Below are positions 8,591 through 18,912 of a stretch of 55,460 nt of DNA, one piece after another. Positions within the stretch are counted from its first letter, which is position 1, and every line of letters starts with the position of its first letter. Under the pieces are notes generated by a model that was given only the letters and a program-made list of their open reading frames with translations, was not told where the DNA came from and did no database searches. The stretch is from Leptolyngbyaceae cyanobacterium CSU_1_3 (lineage in GTDB: Bacteria; Cyanobacteriota; Cyanobacteriia; Leptolyngbyales; Leptolyngbyaceae), in contig JAAUOZ010000007.1 in assembly GCA_012034655.1 (NCBI GenBank), positions 1 to 55,460 of the forward strand, written 5' to 3'. Made by a program: the position numbers and the translations under genes.

Positions 8591-9172
8591 GTGATTGTGA
8601 CTATTCCTTCATCTTGCCAAAAAGACCCTTTTGGGCAATCATCTTCACGGTTTGTGGTTCGTCCGGTGCAGCAGCAGGATTTGTCCGAGGTTGCTAAAAT
8701 CTTGGCGGAGAGCTTTCATTTGCAGCCCGATTTTATGCGCTGGCTGATTCCAATCATGCGAATGGGCATTTACGAAGATTTGCGGAATCGATGGCGATCG
8801 GCTTCGCCCGACTACGCTTGTTTGGTTGCCCTAGACACCACCTATAGAGAAGGTCAAGCTGGTTATTTGGTAGGTACGGTAGAGATTGGTCTACGTTCGG
8901 CCAATCCGTGGCAGCCTCGCACCTCTCAATATGCCTATCTATCCAATTTGGCAGTGCATCCCGCTAGCCGGAGAAGAGGGGTTGCTTACCAGTTGTTGGT
9001 GGCCTGCGATCGGGCTGTCTTAGCGTGGGGATTTCAAGACATTTATCTCCATGTTTTAGAGAATAACCATCAGGCGCGCAAGCTTTATCTCAAGGGTAAC
9101 TATCGTGTAGCAGCCGCCGATCCAAACTGGGGATTTTGGTTTTGGGCAGCCTCGACGACTTTTTCTGCATAA
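8591..9172 (+). CDS. GNAT-family N-acetyltransferase, 193 aa
   Basis: The protein transfers an acetyl group from acetyl-CoA to an unknown amine. The GNAT core is at about residues 22-190. The acetyl-CoA-binding motif A is LAVHPASRRRGVAYQLL (about 127-143), with the R/Q-x-x-G-x-G/A type loop as RRRGVA. Motif B is YLHVLENNHQARKLYLKGNY (about 160-179), typical of RimI-like members. The first 20 residues are extra and polar. The frame opens with GTG; a later start is possible because the upstream region is made of repeats. The substrate cannot be told from sequence. Confidence 0.8.
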   Translation: MIVTIPSSCQKDPFGQSSSRFVVRPVQQQDLSEVAKILAESFHLQPDFMRWLIPIMRMGIYEDLRNRWRSASPDYACLVALDTTYREGQAGYLVGTVEIGLRSANPWQPRTSQYAYLSNLAVHPASRRRGVAYQLLVACDRAVLAWGFQDIYLHVLENNHQARKLYLKGNYRVAAADPNWGFWFWAASTTFSA

Positions 9173-9702
9173 AAATCTTCGAGAGCGTAAGCTTTCTTAG
9201 GTCAGGCGACATCACTTTTAGGCCATCACTTTTAGACCATCACTTCTAGAAGTGTAGCTTCTCAGAACTTAGAGCACATTTTCTAAAATCAGGCTACACT
9301 TTTCACCCTAATTTCAAGGCAATCTGTTTCAAAGTTTCCTGATTGAAGGTCACTACCCTAGAATGTATTGGCAAGGTTGTGCCCCTTCACCTTCCGCCAA
9401 ACTTAACCGCTCCTCGTTAGTCTAAACCTAGAGAATCAGTAGAGCTAGGGTCATTTGCTTGAGCTTGTCCTACGGTTTCTGAAGTAATTTCAATGCCATA
9501 TAGTGGTTTTGTGCGTTTTACCCTGAAAATAACAGGTTAAAGTGGGTTGAGATCTTTTGCTGGTTTCTCATTCGCCCGATCGCAGTCCTTGACGAATCTC
9601 TGCTCCTCCCACAGTTATTGCCGTGTCAATAGCTTTCAAAGCTTCTAGCGGTATGAAAACGAGAGACTGAATCACGATCAGGGCGTTATTGAAAAGTCGA
9701 GC
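9173..9702. other. Intergenic region with a short tandem repeat
   Basis: No gene is recognised in these 530 bases. Near the start a 14-base unit is repeated about three times (9209-9250). The rest is AT-rich, and the promoter of the plus-strand gene at 9703 must lie near its end. Confidence 0.5.
9209..9250. repeat. Short tandem repeat, 14-base unit x3
   Basis: Three consecutive variants of CCATCACTTTTAGA are present; the last carries a TTTTAG to TTCTAG change that creates a small palindrome CACTTCTAGAAGTG. Confidence 0.7.
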
Positions 9703-10146
9703 GTGTCTGATATTTTGAATCAGCTAAATAGTGGAAAACTGCTGATGGTAAATAGCCGCAGACGAAATGGGCTAATTATCTACAAGCGATTTCATGCTGA
9801 ATTTGCAGGCCCAGGAGCCGCCGTTGGCAGCTTTTTTGACCTAGACTGCGAGTGGATCTTGCCAGTTGGCGATCTGTCTCTGGTTGATCCAAAAGAGCAA
9901 GAAGATAGACAAAAAGCTTATTTGATCCGGCGGCAGTGGATTCGCCTCACCCAACAATTAACCGACAACCCCTTACCTGCTCAACGTGCTCAGATGATTT
10001 TGAATCAGTTTGAGAATTACTTTGGGGCTGAGATGGTGGCTCAACTGCCCGATCATGCTTTTGCGCTGTTGGTGGGTGTGTTGCCGCAGACAGTGTATGA
10101 GGTAAGGCAAAATTCTAGCTCTCTAGAGAACAAAGCTAGAAATTAG
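9703..10146 (+). CDS. Conserved hypothetical protein, 147 aa
   Basis: I do not recognise the family. The protein is soluble. It has a beta-rich first half (RRRNGLIIYKRFHAEF, GAAVGSFFDLDCEWILPVG) and a helical second half with charged segments. It has no signal peptide or catalytic motif. The frame opens with GTG at 9703; an ATG 42 bases further in is an alternative. It converges on hisC with a 16-base gap. The uninterrupted frame and normal composition support coding. Confidence 0.6.
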   Translation: MSDILNQLNSGKLLMVNSRRRNGLIIYKRFHAEFAGPGAAVGSFFDLDCEWILPVGDLSLVDPKEQEDRQKAYLIRRQWIRLTQQLTDNPLPAQRAQMILNQFENYFGAEMVAQLPDHAFALLVGVLPQTVYEVRQNSSSLENKARN

Positions 10147-10162
10147 TAGAAATTAGTAGGGC

Positions 10163-11302
10163 TTAGGAGAAGAACTGGTAGAAGCGATCGCGGGTTCTCT
10201 GATTTTCTTCGGGCGTTCCCACGGTGATTCGTAGACCGCCGCCCGTGTGCCGAATCAATGTGCCCTGGTTTTTGAGGGTCTGGCAAAGATCGATCGTTGG
10301 GTCAGAATTCTTTGAGCTAAAACTCCTTGAGCTAAAACTCCTTGAGCCAGGTTGTTTGCATCGGAGGTAAATAAAGTTAGCATCACTTTTCCAGATTTGC
10401 AGGTCTGAAATTTGAGAGAGTGCCGAAAAGAGCCGCTCCCGTTCTGCCAGCATCAGCGGAATGGTAGACAGCAGCACCTGGCGATTGGCGATCGCGACTC
10501 CCGCCGCCGCCTGCGAAAAGCTGGGCAGATTGTAGGGTAGACGGACTTTTTCTAAGGCTGCGATCAATATGGGGTGGGCGATCGCATAGCCCACTCGGTG
10601 GGCTGCCAACCGAAATGCTTTGGAGAAGGTTCGCAAAATGACCCAGTTTGGGTACTGAGACAACTCGCTGGCGACGCTAGTTTGGCTGAACTCAAAGTAT
10701 GCTTCGTCTACCACGACTAGAATATTTTGAGGCAGGCTACGTAACCAATCTAACTCAGTAGCGGTAAGCGCATTCCCAGTTGGTGAGTTGGGGTGGACGA
10801 CGAAAACAATGCGAATCGGCGGATTTTTTGAGGTAGCGATCGCAGTCTGAGCCGCCGCCAAATCCATTTCAAACGTTTCAGTGCGGGCGATCGTGGTTAC
10901 GGCTATTCCCAGGGTGCGGGCCAAAATTCCGTACATCGAAAAGGTAGGATCAGCTACCAAAATAGAGCCTTCGCCACCTAGACAGGTAGCAATCAACAGC
11001 GAACGAATTAGCTCATCCGAGCCGTTGCCGATCGAGATATTCTCTGCCGTAAAAGAACCGCCTGATTCATTGACGTATTCAGCGATCGCGTCCTTCAGTC
11101 CTTCGGAGCCACCGTCGGGGTAGCGGTTGTTTTCGATCTGTTGATAGGCCCAACTGAGTTTTTGTTTTAGCTCGTCTGGCAAATCAAACGGACTCTCGTT
11201 CACATCCAGGCGATCGAGGGTTTTGGGCAGATTGTGGGAGTCGTTGGTGTGTTGCGTGTAGGCAGAAAGTTGGGAGAGATCCGATCGAATGAACTCAAGC
11301 AT
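10163..11302 (-). CDS. hisC: Histidinol-phosphate aminotransferase, 379 aa
   Basis: HisC converts imidazole acetol-phosphate and glutamate to histidinol phosphate in histidine synthesis. It is a fold type I PLP enzyme. Visible marks are [11 protein letters not shown] near the N-terminus, [16 protein letters not shown], the phosphate-binding [30 protein letters not shown] with the PLP-binding Asp, and the Schiff-base lysine in [17 protein letters not shown]. Length is normal except for a small serine-rich insertion (about residues 318-330) caused by a 15-base tandem repeat at 10312-10348. The gene is alone, not in a his operon. Confidence 0.93.
   Translation of the reverse strand: MLEFIRSDLSQLSAYTQHTNDSHNLPKTLDRLDVNESPFDLPDELKQKLSWAYQQIENNRYPDGGSEGLKDAIAEYVNESGGSFTAENISIGNGSDELIRSLLIATCLGGEGSILVADPTFSMYGILARTLGIAVTTIARTETFEMDLAAAQTAIATSKNPPIRIVFVVHPNSPTGNALTATELDWLRSLPQNILVVVDEAYFEFSQTSVASELSQYPNWVILRTFSKAFRLAAHRVGYAIAHPILIAALEKVRLPYNLPSFSQAAAGVAIANRQVLLSTIPLMLAERERLFSALSQISDLQIWKSDANFIYLRCKQPGSRSFSSRSFSSKNSDPTIDLCQTLKNQGTLIRHTGGGLRITVGTPEENQRTRDRFYQFFS
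10312..10348. repeat. In-frame 15-base tandem repeat inside hisC
   Basis: The unit TTGAGCTAAAACTCC occurs twice in tandem with a partial third copy. Because the unit is a multiple of three, it adds Arg-Ser-Phe-Ser-Ser-type pentads to HisC without breaking the frame. Confidence 0.8.
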
Positions 11303-11387
11303 GGCGAAGAGAAGAGTGAGGGATGAATTCTGAATGGCTCAAGCGGTCTGCCAGACTTTTGAGTCTAGCAGCGAGCCGCTCGAATTC

Positions 11388-11432
11388 AAAGTTCAACCCT
11401 CAAAAGTTCAACCCTCAAAAGTTCAACCCTCA
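11388..11432. repeat. 15-base tandem repeat x3
   Basis: Three exact copies of AAAGTTCAACCCTCA lie between hisC and the Ycf45-like gene. They are noncoding and may be variable in copy number. Confidence 0.9.
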
Positions 11433-11480
11433 AATGCAGACAATTGTAGCTGTGAGCAAGTGTGATTGAGTCAAGCTATA

Positions 11481-13409
11481 TCAAGCGGGATAAATTCGCA
11501 AACGACGATTTGGCTCGTCTCCAAAACTGCGCGACTTGAGATGATAGTGCTCAACTAGCTCGTGCTGCATTTTGCGAACCAAGCCAGAGCGAGGCAAAAG
11601 CTCAACGGGCTGACCTTTGGGGATCACAATTTGTTCGACGGCCAGCCTTGCTTCTTCGAGGGCCTCAATCTCGTCCTCACTGTCGCCCCTAGATAGCAGG
11701 TCAAGCTCTGCTGTGTCGGGAATCGCAGGATCATCCATATTGAGCAATCGCCTCAGAGAGTGAGCGATTTGAGGAATGCTACTCGCTTTGAGGGTGTGGA
11801 TGGGAATTTGGCGAGATTTTGCCAGATGGCGCAGCTTGGAGTGGTTTTTGATATGCGATCGCAGCGCCAAAACCGCATCTGCACTGTCGATATCTTTGGT
11901 GAGCACGATCGGCAGGCTCAGCGTCCGAATCACCTGATCTAGCTGATGGCGACTCACCCCATAGGGATAAATATGCAAAGGCAACTCTTCACCATTGGGC
12001 CCTGGAACATACATTCCCTCGGCTGCCTGGCCTTGCATCTCGGCTTCGCTCTCTCGATAGTCGAAGGTCTGATTGAGGGATGCATTCAGCAATTGCTCGA
12101 AGGTTTGCTGTTCGGCAGTGGGGTGGCTGAGGGGCTTGAGCTTGCCAGACGATCGCCAGCCGCGACCTTGAGGCGGTGGTGTAAAGAAACCCTCCTGCGG
12201 AGCGGTGGGCGCGATCGAGAGGGGGTTATTGCGAACTCCGTTTCTGGAAGATCGCCCCATCGAGGGAGTTTCTGGGACGGTAGGCAACTCGTGGGTCACA
12301 GTGACACTGCCATCGGCGTTGACGGTTCTAACTTCTGGAGTAGGTTGTCTACCACGCAGCAGATTGTCGATCGTCTCCGCCACATGCTCATGCACAACCC
12401 ACTTTTGCCGCTCGGTCATTTCGACGGCGATGTCAAATGTTGGCGGTGCTTTGCGTTCTAGAACGCTTTTCTGGCTGCCGCGCCGTCTCGCTTCCTCGTC
12501 GCCCAAGGTCACAGATTGGATGCCACCAATTAGATCAGAAAGGGTGGGGTTTTTCACCAAGTTGTCGAGCCGATTGCCGTGGGCTGTGCCAACGAGTTGA
12601 ACGCCCCTCTCAGCGATCGTTCTGGCTGCCAGTGCTTCCAGTTCAGTGCCAATTTCGTCAATCACAATCACCTCTGGCATGTGATTTTCGACCGCCTCGA
12701 TCATCACCTGATGCTGAAGTTCAGGGCGAGCCACCTGCATTCTGCGGGCCCGACCGATCGCCGGGTGCGGCACATCGCCATCGCCAGCAATTTCATTAGA
12801 TGTGTCGATAATCACCACCCGCTTTTCTAATTCATCCGCCAGAACACGGGCAATTTCTCGCAGGGCGGTTGTCTTGCCAACGCCAGGGCGACCTAGCATG
12901 AGAATCGATCGTCCACTTTCAACCAGATCGCGAATCATACCGATCGTGCCAAACACCGCCCGACCCACCCGACAGGTCAAGCCAATCACTTCACCTCGGC
13001 GATTGCGAATGGCGCTGATCCGGTGCAGCGTCCGCTCGATTCCAGCACGATTGTCTCCCCCAAAGTCTCCAACTCTGGCGATGCTCTCGTTGAGATCGCC
13101 CTGAGAAATCAGGATTTCAGATAGATATTCTGCCTTGCCAGGAAATCGCGCCTCTGGACGGCGACCCAAATCCATTACCACCTCAACCAGGCTGTCTCGC
13201 TGAGGATGGCGTTCTAGCTGATCACGAATCTGTTCGGGCAAAATGCCCAAAAGCTTTTCAAGATCGTCTGTTTGCATAATTTCCGCACCATGAACTTCAG
13301 AAGCGTCTGTCTGGACGGGCGGCTGGTGTCCATTGACAGGCGTTGAAAGGGAGTCCGAAGATTCAGAACCAAACGTGTCTGAGGAAGATAGGTCGCGATG
13401 ATTCACCAT
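11481..13409 (-). CDS. Ycf45-like AAA ATPase with C-terminal R3H domain, 642 aa
   Basis: This family (Ycf45 in plastids, SpoIIIAA-like ATPase) combines a P-loop ATPase with an R3H nucleic-acid-binding domain. Walker A is GRPGVGKTTALREIA and Walker B is VIVIDEIGTELEA. Arginines of the AAA core follow in ARTIAERGVQLVGTAHG. A Pro/Ser-rich linker leads to a second conserved block (about LHIYPYGVSRHQLDQVI), and the R3H domain is at the extreme C-terminus (PRSGLVRKMQHELVEHYHL). The ATG at 13409 is preferred; the longer frame would begin with TTG 26 codons upstream. The role is not established, but nucleic-acid processing is plausible. Confidence 0.85.
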   Translation of the reverse strand: MVNHRDLSSSDTFGSESSDSLSTPVNGHQPPVQTDASEVHGAEIMQTDDLEKLLGILPEQIRDQLERHPQRDSLVEVVMDLGRRPEARFPGKAEYLSEILISQGDLNESIARVGDFGGDNRAGIERTLHRISAIRNRRGEVIGLTCRVGRAVFGTIGMIRDLVESGRSILMLGRPGVGKTTALREIARVLADELEKRVVIIDTSNEIAGDGDVPHPAIGRARRMQVARPELQHQVMIEAVENHMPEVIVIDEIGTELEALAARTIAERGVQLVGTAHGNRLDNLVKNPTLSDLIGGIQSVTLGDEEARRRGSQKSVLERKAPPTFDIAVEMTERQKWVVHEHVAETIDNLLRGRQPTPEVRTVNADGSVTVTHELPTVPETPSMGRSSRNGVRNNPLSIAPTAPQEGFFTPPPQGRGWRSSGKLKPLSHPTAEQQTFEQLLNASLNQTFDYRESEAEMQGQAAEGMYVPGPNGEELPLHIYPYGVSRHQLDQVIRTLSLPIVLTKDIDSADAVLALRSHIKNHSKLRHLAKSRQIPIHTLKASSIPQIAHSLRRLLNMDDPAIPDTAELDLLSRGDSEDEIEALEEARLAVEQIVIPKGQPVELLPRSGLVRKMQHELVEHYHLKSRSFGDEPNRRLRIYPA

Positions 13410-13526
13410 GTTGGTATGTGAAACGCTAAGAGAGGGAACAACAAGCAGCGGAGATCTGTGAGTTAGCGTAAAGAATTTATGCCTCAAAGAGATGTATCCT
13501 GAAGCACTTGAATGATGAAGAAGGAA

Positions 13527-14707
13527 TCATTTCTTTTGTGAAGATGATTTGAGGGGAGAAATCAGCGTGTGAGAGAGTTCGACGGCTTGCCACAGGAGAG
13601 AGGGCGCTGTTTCGATGCGGGTAGCAGATCGGGCCCGTAGGAGGGAATTACGGTCGATCGTACGGGACGAAACTGTCGCAGATTCAAAAGGCGGCGGGAG
13701 ACGTTGAACAACATTCAAAGGTTCTATCTCCATAGTTTCAAGCTGGTTAAGAACAGGCAAAAGCAGGCTCCGCGCATAACTTCCATAGGCGATGCCTGAA
13801 ATCTTTCTTGATACAATTGTACTATTTTTATTCGATAATAGACCTAAAGCTTTTAGCTTAGGAACGGTGTGGGCATTGGTTCCGCCTGCGAGTTGCACAT
13901 ACCCTGGCAGGTTGGCAGCGAGAACTTTTTGACCCAGTTTGACCGAGGCTCTCGTGGCTCCATCTCCAATGTCACCGCTCATAGGACGGCCATCGGTTTG
14001 CCAGATCAGGGCACAGGGAAGCGGGGCGATCGCCTCTTGCAAGCTCCACAGATAATCAATTAGCCCTTCTCCATCGGGGCAGCTAATCGACACAAGTTTG
14101 AGGTGATGAGCTTGTGGGGAGAGGGCCCGCCACAGCCGCTTAAAGTCTGTGAGTCGCCCAATCTGCGTGTGAATCTCGATCGCGTCTACTCCTGCCTGCA
14201 AAATGAGCGGCGAAATCACGTCGGGTGTGTATACATACGATCGCGTTGAGATATGCTGAATCGGGCAAATCGGGAGACAGCGGCCACAGCCATAACACAG
14301 AGTGTCGATCACGCCAGCAGAGTAATCTTGGAAGGCGATCGCCTCAGCCGGGCAAATCGCTTCACAGGGCGCGAACAATCAGCCGGGCAGTTTGCTGCTT
14401 GAAACTCGGCTTTTCTAAAGTGTGGATCTTCACCATCATTCAAGCTCACCATCAACCAGGGCGAATTTCCAGGGTTAAACCCTTTTTGCCTTGAGAGTTC
14501 AGCTAGATTGTCTGCGACGGCCAACGCTTCTCGCGCAGTCGCAATGATTGCAGGGTCTGCCGCGACATCAATACAGTCGGCCCCAGCGAGGGCATAGGCG
14601 AGCGTCAGACTCCGAATGGCAGGAAGGTGTTGGAAACTTGCTCCACAAATGAGCTTGAACCAGTGACCTTCTTGAAGCGATTGTAGGGGGTGTAGAAAAT
14701 CAGTCAC
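13527..14707 (-). CDS. ldpA: LdpA-like iron-sulfur clock-input protein, interrupted by one frameshift
   Basis: LdpA senses redox state through Fe-S clusters and tunes the period of the cyanobacterial circadian clock. The N-terminal part (14707 down to about 14370) reads normally to NCPADCSRP. The rest continues in another frame as PCEAICPAEAIAFQDY, with a second ferredoxin-type motif CYGCGRCLPICP. Adding one C to the CCC run at about 14367-14369 restores a continuous 393-residue protein with two 4Fe-4S-type cysteine clusters. The frame loss is probably a sequencing error, since both halves look unmutated; a true knockout remains possible. It lies downstream of ndhN but is separated from it by a terminator. 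Confidence 0.82.
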
Positions 14708-14773
14708 TCCTTCATGCTAATGCGCCCCTTAAAAAATTGCGACTCAAGTGACAAAAGTTAGTACCACAAAATG

Positions 14774-14820
14774 ATCCCACCCTTTCTCGTGCGATCGCAT
14801 ACACGGCGAAAAGGTGGGAT
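14774..14820 (-). terminator. Probable terminator of ndhN
   Basis: An imperfect inverted repeat (ATCCCACCCTTTCTCG with CGAAAAGGTGGGAT) lies 25 bases past the ndhN stop. On the minus strand the stem is followed by CATTTTGTGG, a short T-run. The loop contains a HIP1-like GCGATCGC. Confidence 0.65.
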
Positions 14821-14844
14821 ATTGCAGGGCAATGAATTTGAATA

Positions 14845-15318
14845 TTAGGCGGCGATCGTATCTTTGAGCGGGGCCCATCGGAAGTAGCGTTCTCCGCCTA
14901 CTTCGATCACAATTTTCAGGCGCGGTTCTAGAGCAGTTAGATTGGCCAGAAACTCAAGCTCTTGGTTAGAGAGAATGTGACCTTCGATGATCCACAGCAG
15001 CAAACCTTTTGACTTGGGCGGTAGGTTGGCGAGTTGGGTGCTGACGATCGGCGGCAGGAAGTAAGTTGCCCCCACCGCTGCGCCCGATCCAGAACTCTTT
15101 TTACCCAGGTGAGGCGGACGCACGCCATGCACGCCCGTCAGATACATCGCCACGTCGCCCAAGCCTCTAGCGGTGATGCTGAGTGAGGTGTAGCCAGATG
15201 CACGAATTCTCCGCCGATAGCGCCCTTCAAACCCACCTTCTAGCGGAACGTAGGCCGCGATCGCGCCAAATTTTTCTAAATCCTTAATCAGTTGACCGCC
15301 CGTTGTAATCAGTGGCAT
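14845..15318 (-). CDS. ndhN: NAD(P)H-quinone oxidoreductase subunit N, 157 aa
   Basis: NdhN is one of the oxygenic-photosynthesis-specific subunits of NDH-1, part of the peripheral arm connecting module that receives electrons from ferredoxin. The family signature is clear: YVPLEGGFEGRYRRRIRASGY, GLGDVAMYLTGVHGVRPPHL, GKKSSGSGAAVGATYFLPP, LLLWIIEGHILSNQELEFL and EVGGERYFRWAPL. It has no transmembrane helix. Length is normal. It precedes ldpA on the same strand. Confidence 0.94.
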   Translation of the reverse strand: MPLITTGGQLIKDLEKFGAIAAYVPLEGGFEGRYRRRIRASGYTSLSITARGLGDVAMYLTGVHGVRPPHLGKKSSGSGAAVGATYFLPPIVSTQLANLPPKSKGLLLWIIEGHILSNQELEFLANLTALEPRLKIVIEVGGERYFRWAPLKDTIAA

Positions 15319-15438
15319 AACCGTTGTCCTTCAGTTCTGTGCAGCTTTTAACAAGATAGTAGTGCTGATGCCATTCTACTGTTCACTGAGTGTCTGCATT
15401 GATTGAAACCTTCTATCCACACAATTGGAGCGATCGCT

Positions 15439-15790
15439 TCAAGAAAAGCGCCCTAGGTAAAGGTTCAAAAAATCTCTGGAAGCCGACTCGTTAATCTTCT
15501 CTAAATTTAAGTTTGACCAAATCTGATCAGCCGTCAAAACAGGTAGATTGCGTTGAATTGCTAGAGCGAGACAAGCACGATCGCCCAAAGAAAGCCCTAA
15601 TTCTCTCGTCTCAGGACGCGGCATCTCCGCAACAAATGCTTGAGATTCATCAAACAGAATGACTTCCAAAGCCAAATCTTCTAGAATTTAGCGAACGATC
15701 GCTTCTGGGACTCCGTTACTAATCAGTTTCGCCACAACTTCAGAAAGATTGACGGCCCCGATTACGGCTTGCATTAGCTGAACCTTTGAG
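15439..15790 (-). pseudogene. Decayed PIN-domain (VapC-like) toxin gene
   Basis: PIN proteins are Mg-dependent RNases, often toxins of VapBC pairs. The remnant reads AVIGAVNLSEVVAKLISNGV, then an in-frame TAA at about 15690 where a Gln codon (CAA) would fit, then LEVILFDESQ, LGLSLGDRACLALAIQ and LPVLTADQIWSNL. The middle acidic residues and the C-terminal LTAD motif are kept. The first part of the domain, with the first catalytic Asp, is missing: similarity stops near 15790, almost touching the nuclease remnant. No antitoxin gene is seen. Truncation plus a C-to-T-type nonsense codon indicate true decay. Confidence 0.72.
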
Positions 15791-15829
15791 GTTTTTGTAA
15801 TCTTACTTTTGGGCGATCGCTCACCAATA

Positions 15830-16433
15830 TTATTTCTGCGTGATAGCTTGGCCGATCCGCCTCAGAACTTGCGTTGCGTTATAAAGTTCTCTAGATGAAG
15901 CGAAAGGCGCAAACACTCGCGAAAGTGAATATTGAGAAATCTCACCTTGAGTTAACTTCCCAAGAAGAATGTCATCTCCGTTAGTGATCATGCCAAAGCC
16001 ATTGGCGATCGGGGTGAGGACTTGCCATAAAATAGGTAAGAGTCTGAGGCAAAGCAGACAAAGCAGCCAGGGTAGTCTTCTTAGATTCTAAAATCACAAC
16101 CCAAAACTGACTTTACATCACCAAAACATCGATCCGTCCCCGCAAAACCTCTTCACCATCATCTAACATAATCTGAACAGTTTGCTCTGCCTTCACCTTG
16201 AAGGGCGGATCATAAAATCCTGCGATCTCTAAAAGTGGCGAAGCTATCCGCAAGGAAACAGTCCCGTCTAACAAGTCACCATCCGTGCGGTGATACACAT
16301 ATCTGCGTCGAATCGTGTCTAGGGCTTCCTTGTCAGCATCAGTAATGTCAGGCAGACCTTCAAACCACTCTCTAAACAACTGCTCATCCTCCGTCCGCTT
16401 CAACTAAAGTCGTGATGGCAGTAATTTGAACCA

Positions 16434-16434
<1 letters not shown>
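15830..16434 (-). pseudogene. Decayed PD-(D/E)xK nuclease-like gene (restriction subunit R N-terminal type)
   Basis: The pieces match a short cyanobacterial family usually named restriction endonuclease subunit R-like, function unproven. The best piece reads LFREWFEGLPDITDADKEAL, IASPLLEIAGFYDPPFKVKA and RGRIDVLVM. After an in-frame TAA it continues as SQFWVVILESKK, giving the nuclease pattern D...ExK. After a further frameshift at about 16015 it continues as GFGMITNGDDILLGKL and ends LRRIGQAITQK. The original start was probably the ATG at 16434, overlapping the prfA stop as TAATG, which needs a third frame change near 16400. One nonsense codon and two indels suggest real loss. Confidence 0.7.
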
Positions 16435-17630
<1,196 letters not shown>

Positions 17631-17667
17631 TCAACCCAAACTCTAAAATCCAAAACGCCTAGCTTTG

Positions 17668-17898
17668 CTACTTCGCTTGTCCGGCTGAGTCGTCCGTCAT
17701 GCCATACTTCCGTAGAAATCGTTCTACGCGGCCTTCAGTGTCAATGATCTTTTGCGTTCCAGTAAAGAACGGGTGATTGCCAGACCACACATCAACGTGC
17801 AGTTCAGGCTTTGTCGAACCAATGGTCATCACCACTTCACCATTGCAGTAAACTTTCGCCTCTGGGTACCACTTGGGATGAATATCAGGCTTGGGCAT
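17668..17898 (-). CDS. rpmE: Ribosomal protein bL31, 76 aa
   Basis: This large-subunit protein bridges to the 30S head. It reads MPKPDIHPKWYPEAKVYCNG and contains VDVWSGNHPFFTGTQK, typical of the cyanobacterial type. Only one cysteine is present, so the zinc-binding CxxC seen in some L31 forms is missing. It follows rpsI by 104 bases. Confidence 0.95.
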   Translation of the reverse strand: MPKPDIHPKWYPEAKVYCNGEVVMTIGSTKPELHVDVWSGNHPFFTGTQKIIDTEGRVERFLRKYGMTDDSAGQAK

Positions 17899-18002
17899 CG
17901 GGATTTCTCCAATCTTTCTAGATCTATTGTAGCGATCGCTCTTAGAACACTCCTAAGCAGCCAATCTTGACTAACCAATACAGACAATTAGACAATTAAT
18001 TT

Positions 18003-18410
18003 CTAACGCTTCGAGAACTGAGGAGCCTTACGAGCTTTCCGCAAACCGTACTTCTTCCGTTCTTTGGCGCGGGGGTCGCGAGTCAGATAGCCCTCAATCT
18101 TCAGAGGCTTACGATTTTCAGGGTCAAGCTGACAGAGGGCGCGCGCTACACCCAGACGAATTGCATCCGCCTGTCCGGTCAATCCGCCACCGTGGGCATT
18201 GACGAGAATGTCATACTCGCTCTCCAAGCCGAGGGTTTCTAGCGGAGCCTTCGCCGCCGAAATGTACTCCGGATTGAATTGGAGGTAGAGATCTCCAGCT
18301 TTACCGTTCACCGTGAGCGTTCCATCACCAGGAACCAAGCGAACTCTTGCCACCGCAGACTTACGGCGACCTGTACCCAAATAAACAACCCGACCTTCAG
18401 TAGCTTGCAT
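18003..18410 (-). CDS. rpsI: Ribosomal protein uS9, 135 aa
   Basis: The C-terminal tail of this small-subunit protein reaches the P-site tRNA. Marks are [19 protein letters not shown] at the start, [19 protein letters not shown] in the middle, and the basic end [17 protein letters not shown]. Its start overlaps the rplM stop (TAATG), indicating translational coupling. Confidence 0.97.
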   Translation of the reverse strand: MQATEGRVVYLGTGRRKSAVARVRLVPGDGTLTVNGKAGDLYLQFNPEYISAAKAPLETLGLESEYDILVNAHGGGLTGQADAIRLGVARALCQLDPENRKPLKIEGYLTRDPRAKERKKYGLRKARKAPQFSKR

Positions 18411-18864
18411 TAGTTGTCTCCTCCGGGAATAGTGTTAATTTGCAGAACTTCGGGCTTCTGCGCGGCGTGGGGGTGGCTTTCACCTGCGTAGACTTTCAGC
18501 TTAGTGAATAATTGACGACCCAGGGAGTTTTTGGGCAGCATCCCTTTGACGGCATGTTCAATGATTCGTTCTGGAATTCTGGCTTGCAGCTTATCAAAGG
18601 TTTCGGTCTTCATGCCACCAGGACGGCCAGAGTTGCGGCGATAGATTTTTTGGAAGCGCTTTTTGCCAGTGACATCCACCTTCTCAGCGTTGATGACGAT
18701 TACAAAATCGCCCGTATCCATCGAGGGGGTGTAGATTGGCTTGTTCTTACCGCGCAAAACCATTGCAATTTCGGTCGCAAGTCGTCCCAAACGCTGATCG
18801 GCTGCGTCTACGACGTACCAATTGCGCTCTAGAGAATCGACAGGAGGGAGGTAGGTTTTTCCAT
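18410..18864 (-). CDS. rplM: Ribosomal protein uL13, apparent frameshift at the start codon
   Basis: This assembly-critical 50S protein begins, in the correct frame, as [20 protein letters not shown], then [18 protein letters not shown] and [12 protein letters not shown], through to the stop at 18410. No start codon exists in that frame: a TGA lies a few codons upstream. The ATG at 18864 is out of register by one base, because the A-run after it has five A where six would read ATG-GAA-AAA-ACC-TAC. With one A restored the protein is 151 residues, the usual length. A sequencing error is by far the likeliest cause. Confidence 0.92.
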
Positions 18865-18912
18865 GAGAGTTTTTTCAGTCGTGTAGAAAATTTGCAGATT
18901 CGCGATCGCAGG

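Noticed and set aside
18840-18880. Programmed ribosomal frameshifting as the main explanation for rplM
   Set aside because: No stimulatory structure is evident, and the same kind of one-base loss occurs in many unrelated genes of the window, so error is simpler.
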